Positions 1 through 6,863 of a DNA stretch of 17,690 nucleotides are shown piece by piece. Numbering within the stretch: the stretch's first letter is position 1; every line of letters begins with the position of its first letter. A program made the translations under genes and the position numbers. This DNA is from JBIOYL01 sp044870185 (lineage in GTDB: Bacteria; Actinomycetota; CALGFH01). The notes under the pieces are model-generated. The model ran no database searches. It worked only from the letters and a program-made list of their open reading frames with translations, and had not been told where the DNA came from. The stretch covers positions 1 through 17,690 of the forward strand of contig JBIOYL010000464.1 in assembly GCA_044870185.1 (NCBI GenBank), in the 5' to 3' direction.

Positions 1-16
1 GCCACTGCGCGTGACG

Positions 17-661
17 TCATGCCCGGCGCAGCGCCCGGACGGGGACGATGTCCCGCCCGAAGGTGAAGTTGGTCACCCCGGCGAAGGAGGCGTACCACGC
101 CGCCACGGCGGTCAGGAGGCCAACCCAGCCGCCCAGCTTGGTGATGCCGCTGGTGCCCGAGGCGTTCCCGATGCCGAGCAGGAAGAACGTGATGGTCAGC
201 AGCAGGAACACGATGTTGACGGCCGCCGTGGTGCGGAACGAGGCGATCCACATGTAGGCCGTGAAGATGCCCCAGCCGATCAGGTACAGGCCGACCGCCT
301 TGCCTGCGTAGTCGGCCGGGACCTTGCTCGCGTAGAACGCGACGTAGGCCCAGAACGACAGCCAGAACGCGCCGTAGGACGAGAACGCGGTCGCGCCGAA
401 GGTGTTGCCCTTACGGAACTCCCACATGCCGGCGGCCAGCTGGGCGAGGCCGCCGTAGGCGAGCGCGAGCCCGAGCACGATGGGTTCGCCCTTCCTGTCA
501 AGGATGCCCGCGTTGAACATGCTCAGGACGAAGGTGGTCAGGGCGAAACCGGCAAGACCGAGCGGAGCCGGGTCGGCGATCGACGCGGCGGCCGGGTCGG
601 CCGGCGCGGGCGTCGCGCGGGTGGGGTCCCGCACTGGCTCCGATGAGACGTTGCTGGCCAT
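17..661 (-). CDS. satP: GPR1/FUN34/YaaH (SatP) family acetate uptake transporter
   Basis: This 214-residue membrane protein belongs to the acetate/succinate transporter family and probably moves acetate or similar small carboxylates with protons across the inner membrane. After a polar N-terminus of about 30 residues comes the family hallmark, here DPAPLGL at 30-36 (usually NPAPLGL), at the start of the first membrane helix. Five more hydrophobic segments follow, giving the expected six helices. The length is typical. The ATG at 659-661 is preceded on the minus strand by GAGGAGG at good spacing, and a sigma70-like promoter lies further upstream. It is transcribed alone here; the next gene-like sequence is a remnant on the opposite strand. 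Acetate as substrate is a family inference. A short-chain acyl-CoA synthetase at the far end of the window could use the same substrate, but it is about 17 kb away. Confidence 0.9.
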   Translation of the reverse strand: MASNVSSEPVRDPTRATPAPADPAAASIADPAPLGLAGFALTTFVLSMFNAGILDRKGEPIVLGLALAYGGLAQLAAGMWEFRKGNTFGATAFSSYGAFWLSFWAYVAFYASKVPADYAGKAVGLYLIGWGIFTAYMWIASFRTTAAVNIVFLLLTITFFLLGIGNASGTSGITKLGGWVGLLTAVAAWYASFAGVTNFTFGRDIVPVRALRRA

Positions 662-700
662 GAAGCGCCTCCTCGCGCTGAAGACCGGGCGGGCTGGTCC

Positions 701-714
701 CCGCCGATTGGCGG
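701..714. promoter_or_regulatory. Inverted repeat at the predicted satP transcription start
   Basis: CCGCC-GATT-GGCGG is a perfect 5-base inverted repeat directly adjoining the -10 hexamer (715-720) and covering the predicted start site. It could be an operator or a hairpin at the 5' end of the leader. In GC-rich DNA a 5-base stem can occur by chance. Confidence 0.35.
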
Positions 715-743
715 ATCGTGCGCTCCGCGTCGGGCCGGGTCAA
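715..743 (-). promoter_or_regulatory. Promoter of the satP-family gene
   Basis: On the minus strand TTGACC (738-743) and CACGAT (715-720) are separated by exactly 17 bases, a good match to a housekeeping sigma factor promoter. Transcription would start near 708, giving a leader of about 47 bases that contains the GAGGAGG ribosome site. The assignment is by pattern only. Confidence 0.6.
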
Positions 744-910
744 GGCTTGGCAGCACCCGTTCCTCCTTCGCGGAGCGCCGGGTCGGCGTGCATCTGCACT
801 TCGGCTCTGCTACGTACCCCGGTTCAGGCGCCTCTACTCCGGGACTCCGGCACTCCCGCTGCGGCGCTCCCGCTGCGACGCGCGAGCGCATCCAGCTTCC
901 CCGGCAGCGG

Positions 911-1129
911 CTGACGAGACATACCCGGGTCGGGCTCGGCTGGCTGATCGCACGCCTCCCCGGCCTCGCCGGCCCGCTGCTGTGGCACAACGGCGGGACC
1001 AGCGGCTTTCGCAGCTTCGTCGGCGCCGTCAAGGAGGCCGGCACCGCCGTCGTCGTGCTCAGCAACACCGCCCGGTCGGTCGACCGGCTCGGCCTGCGGC
1101 TCCTCAAGGCGTTGTCCGGCGCCGCATGA
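911..1129 (+). pseudogene. 3' remnant of a beta-lactamase-like serine hydrolase
   Basis: The last 70 or so residues of an open frame ending at 1127-1129 look like the C-terminus of class C beta-lactamase-related serine hydrolases: a GLGW segment, then WHNGGTSGFRSFVG, then a strand VVVLSNTARSVD and a final helix. The HNGGT segment corresponds to the third active-site box (KTG-like, H-x-G in this group). The N-terminal catalytic SxxK and YxN regions are absent; the bases between about 745 and 900 read as low-complexity GC-rich sequence in this frame, with no convincing start or ribosome site. A gene of about 350-450 codons has therefore lost nearly all of its 5' part. It ends 14 bases from the convergent small membrane gene. 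An alternative is a short real ORF from the ATG at 788, but its first 40 residues match nothing I recognise. Confidence 0.6.
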
Positions 1130-1143
1130 GCGGCACCGGCTCG

Positions 1144-1371
1144 TCACCATGGAAAGCGGGTCTCGTCCGCGTCGGGGCCTGGCTCCGCGTACCGCTCCCT
1201 CCGGACATACACGTAGACGCCCAGGACGACTCCAATTGCCAGCCCGATCAACCAGTGGGTGTAGCGGGCCCCCCAGAGGAAGGGGCTGAGCAGCAAGAGG
1301 GTGAACAGCACCGTGGAGCCCACGGCTGCTCCAAGGGCCGCCCAGTCGATGCGCCTGGCGTCTGCGGTCAT
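1144..1371 (-). CDS. Small two-helix membrane protein, function unknown
   Basis: This 75-residue protein begins MTADARRIDW and has two hydrophobic segments, about residues 12-30 and 36-54, separated by a short loop, followed by a basic stretch (VRRERY) and an acidic tail ending RFPW. It should be an inner-membrane protein with both ends on the same side. I chose the ATG at 1369-1371 because AGGAG lies 10 bases upstream on the minus strand; the in-frame ATG at 1390-1392 lacks a ribosome site and lies inside an inverted repeat. It is divergent from the short-chain dehydrogenase (131-base gap) and convergent with the serine-hydrolase remnant. I do not recognise the family and assign no function. 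Confidence 0.65.
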   Translation of the reverse strand: MTADARRIDWAALGAAVGSTVLFTLLLLSPFLWGARYTHWLIGLAIGVVLGVYVYVRRERYAEPGPDADETRFPW

Positions 1372-1387
1372 CGCCCTGGTTCTCCTC

Positions 1388-1406
1388 GCCATGCGTCCCG
1401 CATGGC
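1388..1406. promoter_or_regulatory. Perfect inverted repeat upstream of the small membrane gene
   Basis: GCCATGCG-TCC-CGCATGGC is a perfect 8-base inverted repeat with a 3-base spacer. It lies 16 bases upstream of the chosen start of the membrane protein, in the 131-base divergent region shared with the dehydrogenase. It could be an operator for a dimeric regulator or an RNA hairpin in the leader. Confidence 0.45.
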
Positions 1407-1502
1407 ATGGTAGGCCGTGCAGGCGCCCGGCTTCGAGATCCTGGGGTCTGCCGCTGCCACCTTCCTGCGCAGCGAGCTCGGGGCACGCGCAAGGAGCACC
1501 GC

Positions 1503-2288
1503 ATGACGACCAGCCTGACCGGCCGCACCGCCCTGGTCACCGGGGCCTCGAGCGGCCTCGGCGCCGACTTCGCCCGCACGCTCGCCGCCCGGGGCGCCGG
1601 CCTCGTCCTCGTCGCCCGGCGCGAGCAGCTCCTGCACGCCCTGGCCGACGAGCTCCGCGACCGCTACCGGGCTCGCATCGAGGTCATCGCCTTGGACCTC
1701 ATCGCCCCGGACGCGACCGAGACCCTCCACGAGCGCACCGAAGGTGCCGGCCGGCCCGTCGACGTGCTGGTCAACAACGCCGGCTTCGGCCTGTTCGGCG
1801 AGTTCCTGCAGATCCCATGGGAGCGGGAGCGCCGCATGCTGAAGCTCGACGTGGTCGTGCCCGTGCACCTGACCAAGATGTTCCTGCCCGCCATGGTGGC
1901 ACGGGACTTCGGCCACGTGCTGAACATCGCCTCCATCGGCGCCTACCAGCCGTCGCCGCTGTACGCCAGCTACTCGGCCGCCAAGAGCTTCATTCTCAAC
2001 TTCACCGAGGCGATCGGCTACGAGCTGCGCGACACCAAGGTGCGCTGCACCGTGCTCGCGCCCGGTGTCACCGCGACCGAGTTCCTGGCCGTGGCCGGGC
2101 AGGAGCCGACCCGCTACCAGCGGCTGGCGATGATGCGCAGCGCCGACGTGGCCCGCATCGGCGTCGACGCCATGCTGAAGGGCCGGGCGAGCGTCGTGCC
2201 CGGCCGGCTGAACGCGATCACCGCCTGGTCCACCCGGCTCCTGCCCCGCCGGGCCTCGACCGCGATCGCCCGACGGCTCATGACCTGA
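1503..2288 (+). CDS. Short-chain dehydrogenase/reductase (DltE/YqjQ-like SDR)
   Basis: This 261-residue Rossmann-fold oxidoreductase of the classical SDR type should be cytoplasmic and use NAD(P)H. The cofactor loop TGASSGLG is at 13-20, the structural NNAG at 91-94, and the catalytic Ser144, Tyr157 and Lys161 (in YSAAK) are all present. The basic pair R39-R40 after the second strand hints at NADP(H), as inference. The segment around residue 116 reads LDVVV where many members have an Asn, so the fourth catalytic position is Asp or shifted. The ATG at 1503 is preceded by AAGGAG at good spacing; the frame is open further upstream without support. A motif resembling PGVTATEF follows the active site, as in SDRs of the COG0300 type. 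The substrate cannot be read from the sequence. It ends facing the HAD phosphatase across a strong hairpin. Confidence 0.92.
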   Translation: MTTSLTGRTALVTGASSGLGADFARTLAARGAGLVLVARREQLLHALADELRDRYRARIEVIALDLIAPDATETLHERTEGAGRPVDVLVNNAGFGLFGEFLQIPWERERRMLKLDVVVPVHLTKMFLPAMVARDFGHVLNIASIGAYQPSPLYASYSAAKSFILNFTEAIGYELRDTKVRCTVLAPGVTATEFLAVAGQEPTRYQRLAMMRSADVARIGVDAMLKGRASVVPGRLNAITAWSTRLLPRRASTAIARRLMT

Positions 2289-2337
2289 GCGGCGGCCGGT
2301 GGTGGCCCGCCGGGCGGTCGGGCCGATGGTGGTCCGC

Positions 2338-2381
2338 CTGGCCGCCGGGCCGCGCGGCCCGCCGGGCGGCCCGGCGGCCAG
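2338..2381. terminator. Bidirectional terminator-like hairpin between SDR and HAD genes
   Basis: CTGGCCGCCGGGCC at 2338-2351 pairs perfectly over 14 bases with GGCCCGGCGGCCAG at 2368-2381, leaving a 16-base loop. It lies in the 99-base space between two convergent genes, the place expected for a shared terminator. There is no T-tract, as is common for actinobacterial terminators. Confidence 0.65.
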
Positions 2382-2387
2382 TGGTCC

Positions 2388-3092
2388 TCACGGGGCGAGC
2401 ACCGCCCGCAGCAGCGCGTCGGTGTCGACCAGGTCGGCCAGGACCGCGTCGGCGCCGGCCGCGCGCAGCTCGGCCACGGTCGAGCGGCCGGAGGCGACCG
2501 CGACCACCCGGGCGCCACCTTCCCGGCCGGCCAGCACGTCCAGCGGCGTGTCGCCGATCAGCACGGTGCTGGCCGGGCCGAAGGCGATGCCGTACTTGGC
2601 GGCCGCCTTGCGGCGGGCCACCTCGACCAGGTTGGGGCGGTGGCCGTCGTCGGAGCCGTAGGCGCCCACGTCGAAGTCGACGCCGCGGCCCAGGCCGAAG
2701 GCGGCCAGCTTGAGCCGGGCGTTCGGCTCAATGTTGCCGGTGAGCAGCGACTGGACGACCCCCGGGGAAGCGGCGAGCGCCCACAGGGCGGCCGCCGCCC
2801 CGGGCAGGGCGCGGCCCCGCTGCCGGATCAGCTCGACCCGGGCGGCGAGCGCGGCGGCCAGCGCCTCGGCGTAGGCGCCCAGGTGGCGCTCGCCGTCCGC
2901 CACCCCGTGGAGCGCCAGCACCTCGAGCGCGATCTCGGTGTCGGTGCGCCCGGCCGTGGCCACCATCCCCGCCTCGAGCGCCGCCGCGGGCCGGCCCGTC
3001 ACCGCCCGGAAGGCGTCGGCGAACACCTCCCGCGCCAGCGTGCCCGCCTCGACCAGCGTCCCGTCGACGTCCCACAGCACCAGGGTCGGCAC
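2388..3092 (-). CDS. HAD-superfamily phosphatase (phosphoglycolate phosphatase-like)
   Basis: This 234-residue cytoplasmic hydrolase should dephosphorylate a small phosphorylated metabolite. HAD motif I is DVDGT at 8-12 with nucleophile Asp8 and acid/base Asp10. A helical cap follows, then motif II in LLTGN near residue 118 and motif IV in GDTPLDV near residue 190. The length and cap position fit subfamily I enzymes such as phosphoglycolate phosphatases. I chose the GTG at 3090-3092 because GGAAGGAGG sits 6 bases upstream and the protein begins just before the first strand; the frame is open a further 600 bases but that stretch is antisense to the FGGY kinase. It is divergent from that kinase (211-base gap), so a shared control region and a repair or salvage role for sugar phosphates are possible but inferred. 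Confidence 0.88.
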   Translation of the reverse strand: MPTLVLWDVDGTLVEAGTLAREVFADAFRAVTGRPAAALEAGMVATAGRTDTEIALEVLALHGVADGERHLGAYAEALAAALAARVELIRQRGRALPGAAAALWALAASPGVVQSLLTGNIEPNARLKLAAFGLGRGVDFDVGAYGSDDGHRPNLVEVARRKAAAKYGIAFGPASTVLIGDTPLDVLAGREGGARVVAVASGRSTVAELRAAGADAVLADLVDTDALLRAVLAP

Positions 3093-3303
3093 CCGCCGCC
3101 TCCTTCCCGCCGTCGCCGGCCGGCCGATTCCCCTGCCGCCCGACCGCGGCCGCCCCCTCGGCGCGTCATGATGGTCAGCACAGTTGTACCCGGCAGGTCG
3201 ACGGGGAACTACGGCGAGGCCGGCGGGAGCGGCCCTGCGGCGGGCGGACCTGAGGCGGGCGCGGGTCCCTGCGGCCGGCGCGGAACGCGGCTGGGAGGCG
3301 GGC

Positions 3304-4728
3304 GTGGGCGAAGGCGACATCCTGGCGCTGGACCTCGGCACCTCGTCGGTGCGCGCGCTCGTCTTCGACGGCCGCGGCGAGGCGGTCGAGGGGCCGATGG
3401 CGCGCCGGGCGACCAGGCTCGAGGTCGACGACGCGGGCAAGGCCGAGCTGGACCCGGAGGCAATCGTCGCCGCCGTCGGCCAGTGCCTCGACGAGCTCGC
3501 CACCGCCGGGCACCTCGACCGGGTCGGCGACGTCGCCATCTCCAGCGCGTGGCACTCCATCCTGGCCGCCGACGCCGACGGCCGGCCGCTCACCGGGCTG
3601 CTCACCTGGGCCGACACGCGCGCGGCCGGGCTCGTCGGCGCACTGCGGGAACGCACCGACGCCACCCGGCTCCACCAGCGCACCGGCGCGCTGCCCCACA
3701 CCACCTACTGGACGGTCAAGATCCCCTGGCTGGCCCGGCACGTCCCCGCCGTCCGCTACCTCGGGCTGGCCGAGTACGTGACCGGGCGGCTGCTCGGCGA
3801 CACCCGCACGTCGATCTCGATGGCCTCGGGGACCGGCCTGCTCGATCAGGCCACCATGCGCTGGGACCCCGAGGCGCTCGAGCTGGCCGGCGTCGGCGAG
3901 GACGCGCTGCCGGAGCTGGCCGGACCGGACTGGTCCGGCCGGCTGACCGGCGAGGGCGCCAGGCGATGGCCGGCGCTGGCCGAGGCGAGCTGGCATCCGG
4001 CCGCCGGGGACGGGGCCGCCTCCAACGTGGGCGCCGGCTGCACCTCCCCCGACCGGGTGGCGATCAACATCGGCACCTCGGCGGCCGTGCGCGCCGTGCA
4101 CACCGATCCGAACGCCAAGCTGCCGCTGGAGCTGTGGCGCTACCGGGTCGACGGCGCGCGGCTGGTCACCGGCGCGGCGTTCTCGGGCGGCGGCAACCTG
4201 TACGCCTGGGCCCGCCAGGTGCTCGCCCTGCCCGACGAGGAGGCGGTCGGCGCGGCGCTCGCCTCCGTCCCGCCGGGGGCGGGCGGGGTCACCGTCCTGC
4301 CCTACCATGCGGGGTCGCGGGCGCCGCTGGACCTGCCCGCCGGCTCGGGGGCGATCTGCGGCCTGTCGCTGGCCACGAGCGCGGTCGGGATCGTGGCGGC
4401 CACCCTGGAGGCTGTCTGCTTCCGGCTGGCCGCCGGCCTGGAGGCGCTCGAGGCCACCCTGCCCGCCCCGCCGGAGGTGGTCGCCTCCGGCGGCGCCGTG
4501 CTCGCCTCCCGCTGGTGGCAGCAGACGCTCGCCAACGTCCTGGCCCGCCCGGTGCGGATCGTGGACGAGCCGGAGGCGTCGGCCCGCGGCGCCGCCCTGA
4601 TCGCCTGCCAGTTGACCGCCGAGCCCCACACCGTCCATGTTGTCGAGCCGCAGCCGGACGCGGTGGCGGCCGAGCACGCCGCGCGCCGGCGCCACGAGGA
4701 CGTCGCGAGCCGGCTCGGCTACACCTGA
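3304..4728 (+). CDS. FGGY-family carbohydrate kinase, gluconokinase-like
   Basis: This 474-residue cytoplasmic kinase should phosphorylate a sugar or sugar acid with ATP. The N-terminal phosphate-binding motif DLGTSS is at 10-15. Next comes the substrate region, with SSAWHSILAAD and LTWADTRA; these, together with SMASGTGLLD and the second-domain motif INIGTSAAVR, resemble FGGY gluconate kinases more than glycerol or xylulose kinases. The C-terminal domain has ASGGAVLAS for adenosine binding. The length is close to the family norm of about 490-510. I chose the GTG at 3304 because GGGAGG lies 5 bases upstream and only a few residues precede the first strand. Gluconate as substrate is inferred from motif resemblance; another C5 or C6 polyol is possible. 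A gluconokinase would feed 6-phosphogluconate into the pentose phosphate pathway, where RpiA, encoded further on, also works. Confidence 0.85.
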   Translation: MGEGDILALDLGTSSVRALVFDGRGEAVEGPMARRATRLEVDDAGKAELDPEAIVAAVGQCLDELATAGHLDRVGDVAISSAWHSILAADADGRPLTGLLTWADTRAAGLVGALRERTDATRLHQRTGALPHTTYWTVKIPWLARHVPAVRYLGLAEYVTGRLLGDTRTSISMASGTGLLDQATMRWDPEALELAGVGEDALPELAGPDWSGRLTGEGARRWPALAEASWHPAAGDGAASNVGAGCTSPDRVAINIGTSAAVRAVHTDPNAKLPLELWRYRVDGARLVTGAAFSGGGNLYAWARQVLALPDEEAVGAALASVPPGAGGVTVLPYHAGSRAPLDLPAGSGAICGLSLATSAVGIVAATLEAVCFRLAAGLEALEATLPAPPEVVASGGAVLASRWWQQTLANVLARPVRIVDEPEASARGAALIACQLTAEPHTVHVVEPQPDAVAAEHAARRRHEDVASRLGYT

Positions 4729-4729
4729 C

Positions 4730-4833
4730 CTGGACCGAGCGCCCCTTGGACCGAACGCCACCTTGGACCGAACGTCCGGCCCGAACACGAGCCCATCCCG
4801 TCCGAACCCGGACCCTTCGCCGATCGGGGGTCC
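4730..4833 (+). repeat. Three imperfect 16-17 bp tandem repeats and a weak hairpin
   Basis: Directly after the kinase stop codon the unit TGGACCGARCG occurs at 4731, 4747 and 4764, a period of 16-17 bases. Further on GGACCC (4810-4815) can pair with GGGTCC (4828-4833) around a 12-base loop. The hairpin may terminate the kinase transcript; the repeats may be protein-binding sites or replication slippage. Nothing else is seen in this 129-base gap except the ribosome site of the next gene. Confidence 0.4.
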
Positions 4834-4857
4834 AGTCCAGCCAAGGAGTGACCCGAC

Positions 4858-5094
4858 ATGAGCGACGACGCCGCCCACCTGGACGACGAGCTGGACCCGC
4901 CGGCTGGCACCGACCTGCCCCCCGGCGCCGCCCTGCCGGCTGGCGCCGAGCCGCCCGCCGACCCGCACGAGATGGCCGACAGCATCGAGGACGAGGTCAT
5001 CGCCGAGGAGGGCATGGACATGGGCCTGGACCCCGACCTGGCCGTGTTCACCGCCCGGGACGAGCTCGATGAGGAGGGCGAGGAGGAACCCTGA
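4858..5094 (+). CDS. Small acidic, proline-rich protein of unknown function
   Basis: This 78-residue soluble protein has no cysteine and is strongly acidic. It opens with MSDDAAHLDDELD, passes through a Pro/Ala/Gly region in which short units (PPAGTD, LPPGAA, LPAGAE, PPAD) recur, and ends with an acidic part containing EDEVIAEEGMDMGLDPD and the tail DELDEEGEEEP. There is no signal peptide or membrane segment. The ATG is preceded by AAGGAG at 9 bases, so translation is well supported. It lies 48 bases upstream of the FabF-like synthase in the same direction. That gene seems to have its own promoter, so a functional link is uncertain. I do not recognise a family; it could be an intrinsically disordered partner protein. 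Confidence 0.65.
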   Translation: MSDDAAHLDDELDPPAGTDLPPGAALPAGAEPPADPHEMADSIEDEVIAEEGMDMGLDPDLAVFTARDELDEEGEEEP

Positions 5095-5127
5095 GCCGGC
5101 CGTCCCGCCACGGCAGGGGGGCGTTGG

Positions 5128-5133
5128 TAGGCT
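5128..5133 (+). promoter_or_regulatory. Candidate -10 element for leaderless fabF transcript
   Basis: TAGGCT ends 9 bases before the ATG of the ketoacyl synthase, so transcription would begin at or within a few bases of the start codon. The only purine-rich stretch nearby (CAGGGGGG) is more than 20 bases away, too far for normal ribosome binding, which fits a leaderless transcript. No clear -35 is visible. Confidence 0.45.
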
Positions 5134-5142
5134 GGCGTCACG

Positions 5143-6399
5143 ATGCAACGAGTCTTCATCACCGGTATCGGGACCGTGAACCCGCTCGCGCTCGACGCCC
5201 CGTCGACCTGGGAGGCCATGCTCGCCGGATGCAGCGGCATCGACACCATCGCCGCCTTCGACCCGGCGCCGTTCCCCGTGCGCATCGCCGGCGAGGTGCG
5301 CGGCTTCGACCCCGAGCAGGTCGCCTCCCGCAAGGACGCCCGGCGCATGGACCGGGGCGTGCTGTTCGCGGTCGCCGCCGCCGACGAGGCGGTGGCCGAC
5401 GCCGGCCTGGAGGTGGAGGTCGACCGGCCCGAGCGCACCGGTGTGATCGTCGGCTCGGCGATCGGCGGCGTCGCCCTGATCGAGCAGCAGCAGCAGGTCC
5501 TGGCGTCCAAGGGCCCCGGCCGGGTGTCCCCCACCTGGCTGCCGAACGCCCTGGTGGACACGGCCACCAGCTACATCGCGACCAGGCTCGGCGCCATCGG
5601 CCCCAACTTCGCGGTCGTGTCGGCCTGCGCCACCGGGTCGCACGCCATCGGCGAGGGCGCCGACCTCATCCGGGCCGGCAAGGCCGACGTCATCGTGGCC
5701 GGGGGCACCGAGGCGTGCATCACCCCGCTGGTGCTGGCCGGCTTCTGCCAGATGCAGGCGCTGTCGGCCCGCAACGACGAGCCGGCGGCCGCCTCCCGCC
5801 CCTACGACCGGGCACGGGACGGCTTCGTCATCGCCGAGGGCGCCGCGATCGTCGTGCTGGAGGCCGAGGAGCACGCCCGCGCGCGCGGCGCCAAGCTGTA
5901 TGCCGAGGTGCTCGGCTACGGCGCCTCCAACGACGCCTACCACGTCGCCACCCCGCATCCCGACAGCCGTGGTGTCATCCGCATGTTCGCCGACGCCCTG
6001 GCCAGCGCGCGCGTGCGGCCCGAGGAGGTCGGCTACATCAACACCCATGGCACGGGCACGCCGCTTGGCGACCCGGCCGAGACGCAGGCGATCAAGGCGG
6101 CCTTCGGCGCGCACGCCCACCGGCTGGCGGCCTCCTCGACCAAGTCCATGACCGGCCACCTGTTCGGGGCGGCCGGGGCGCTGGAGGCGATCGTCGCCGC
6201 GCTCGCCCTGCGCGACCAGGTGCTGCCGCCCACCATCAACCTCGACGACCCCGACCCCGCCTGTGACCTGGACTGGGTGCCCGGCAAGGCCCGGGAGGCC
6301 AGCTTCGAGGTGGCCGTGTCCAACTCGATGGGGCTCGGCGGGCACAACGGCGCCGTGGTGCTCCGGCGCGTCCCGGCAGGCGGACCGGAGCGGCGGTGA
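5143..6399 (+). CDS. fabF: Beta-ketoacyl-[ACP] synthase II
   Basis: This 418-residue condensing enzyme joins malonyl-ACP to a growing acyl-ACP in type II fatty-acid synthesis in the cytoplasm. The full catalytic set of the KAS II family is present: nucleophile Cys162 in VSACATGSHAIG, His302 in NTHGTGTPLGD, Lys334 and His339 in STKSMTGHLFGAAG, with the late glycine-rich GLGGHNG loop near the C-terminus. Length and spacing match E. coli FabF (Cys163, His303, His340) within one residue. No acyl carrier protein, ketoreductase or acyltransferase gene adjoins it, so it is an isolated copy rather than part of a visible fab or polyketide cluster; a role in a specialised acyl chain cannot be excluded. 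It ends 10 bases before a hairpin at the left edge of the transposon. Confidence 0.95.
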   Translation: MQRVFITGIGTVNPLALDAPSTWEAMLAGCSGIDTIAAFDPAPFPVRIAGEVRGFDPEQVASRKDARRMDRGVLFAVAAADEAVADAGLEVEVDRPERTGVIVGSAIGGVALIEQQQQVLASKGPGRVSPTWLPNALVDTATSYIATRLGAIGPNFAVVSACATGSHAIGEGADLIRAGKADVIVAGGTEACITPLVLAGFCQMQALSARNDEPAAASRPYDRARDGFVIAEGAAIVVLEAEEHARARGAKLYAEVLGYGASNDAYHVATPHPDSRGVIRMFADALASARVRPEEVGYINTHGTGTPLGDPAETQAIKAAFGAHAHRLAASSTKSMTGHLFGAAGALEAIVAALALRDQVLPPTINLDDPDPACDLDWVPGKAREASFEVAVSNSMGLGGHNGAVVLRRVPAGGPERR

Positions 6400-6438
6400 C
6401 GGTGCGCCCCGGCCGGCGGCCGGCGCGGCGGTGACGGT
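6391..6438. repeat. 13-bp direct repeats flanking a hairpin at the fabF/IS junction
   Basis: CGGCGGTGACGGT occurs at 6391-6403, where it includes the fabF stop codon, and again exactly at 6426-6438, just beside the tnpA stop. Between them CCGGCC-GGC-GGCCGG (6409-6423) forms a perfect 6-base stem. The hairpin may be the fabF terminator or the subterminal structure of the transposon left end that TnpA recognises. The left boundary of the element should lie in this stretch. Confidence 0.5.
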
Positions 6439-6441
6439 CGG

Positions 6442-6840
6442 CTACTCGATGTACTGGCGGAGGACGGTCAGCGGTGCGCCACCGACGGACCCGGCGAAGT
6501 ACGAGCCGGACCACAACTTGTTGGCCCGGTAGTAGTGCCGCACGAGGTCGGGGAACTCCTGCCGCATCCGGCGGCTGGACACGCCCTTGAGGCTGTTGAC
6601 GAGCTTGGCGATGGCGACCTTGGGCAGGAAGTTCACGAGCAGGTGGATGTGGTTATTCTCGCCGTTGAACTCGACCAGCTCGCACTCGAAGTCGGCGCAC
6701 ACCGCCCGCATGATCTGCTCCAGCCGGGTCAGGTGCCGGTCGGTGAACACCTTGTGCCGAAACTTGGTCACGAAAACCAAGTGAGCGTGCAGGACGAACA
6801 CACAGTGTCTACCAGTGCGGACGTTCGCAAGGTCTGTCAT
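6442..6840 (-). CDS. tnpA: IS200/IS605 TnpA, Y1 HUH transposase
   Basis: This 132-residue enzyme cuts and rejoins single-stranded DNA to move the element, acting as a dimer on hairpins at the ends. The metal-binding HUH motif is His64-Ile-His66 in ENNHIHLLV, and the nucleophile Tyr130 lies in RQYIE at the extreme C-terminus; in IS608 TnpA the equivalents are His64, His66 and Tyr127. The SYFAGSVGGAPL segment typical of the family precedes the tyrosine. The chain stops two residues after the tyrosine helix begins (YIE), shorter than members that continue for 10-20 residues, so the final helix is cut short. The ATG at 6838-6840 gives the usual N-terminus; an in-frame extension to 6879 would run into tnpB. 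It is divergent from tnpB. Confidence 0.93.
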   Translation of the reverse strand: MTDLANVRTGRHCVFVLHAHLVFVTKFRHKVFTDRHLTRLEQIMRAVCADFECELVEFNGENNHIHLLVNFLPKVAIAKLVNSLKGVSSRRMRQEFPDLVRHYYRANKLWSGSYFAGSVGGAPLTVLRQYIE

Positions 6841-6850
6841 AAACCAATGG

Positions 6851-6863
6851 TACGCTGTGGCTG
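6851..6863 (+). promoter_or_regulatory. Candidate -10 for leaderless tnpB
   Basis: TACGCT at 6851-6856 is followed 6 bases later by the GTG at 6863, so a transcript starting 7 bases after the hexamer would begin at the start codon. There is no ribosome site before either in-frame GTG (6857, 6863). With tnpA starting at 6840, control of the two genes must overlap here. Confidence 0.4.

Noticed and set aside
1407..1502. Upstream extension of the SDR frame to 1407
   Set aside because: No ribosome site or family similarity; the ATG at 1503 has AAGGAG and begins at the first strand of the fold.
3184..3303. Upstream TTG start of the FGGY kinase at 3184
   Set aside because: The extra 40 residues are Arg/Ala/Gly-rich and unlike the family; GTG 3304 has a ribosome site and the right N-terminus.
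3093..3303. Promoter sites in the divergent HAD/kinase spacer
   Set aside because: GTTGTA near 3182 can be read as part of a -10 on either strand, but no convincing spacing was found, so no site is called.
3175..6345. Very long open frame on the minus strand (over 1,000 codons) opposite the kinase and fabF
   Set aside because: It is antisense to two well-supported genes and its product is a low-complexity Gly/Arg/Val/Asp/His chain, the usual artefact of codon bias in GC-rich DNA.
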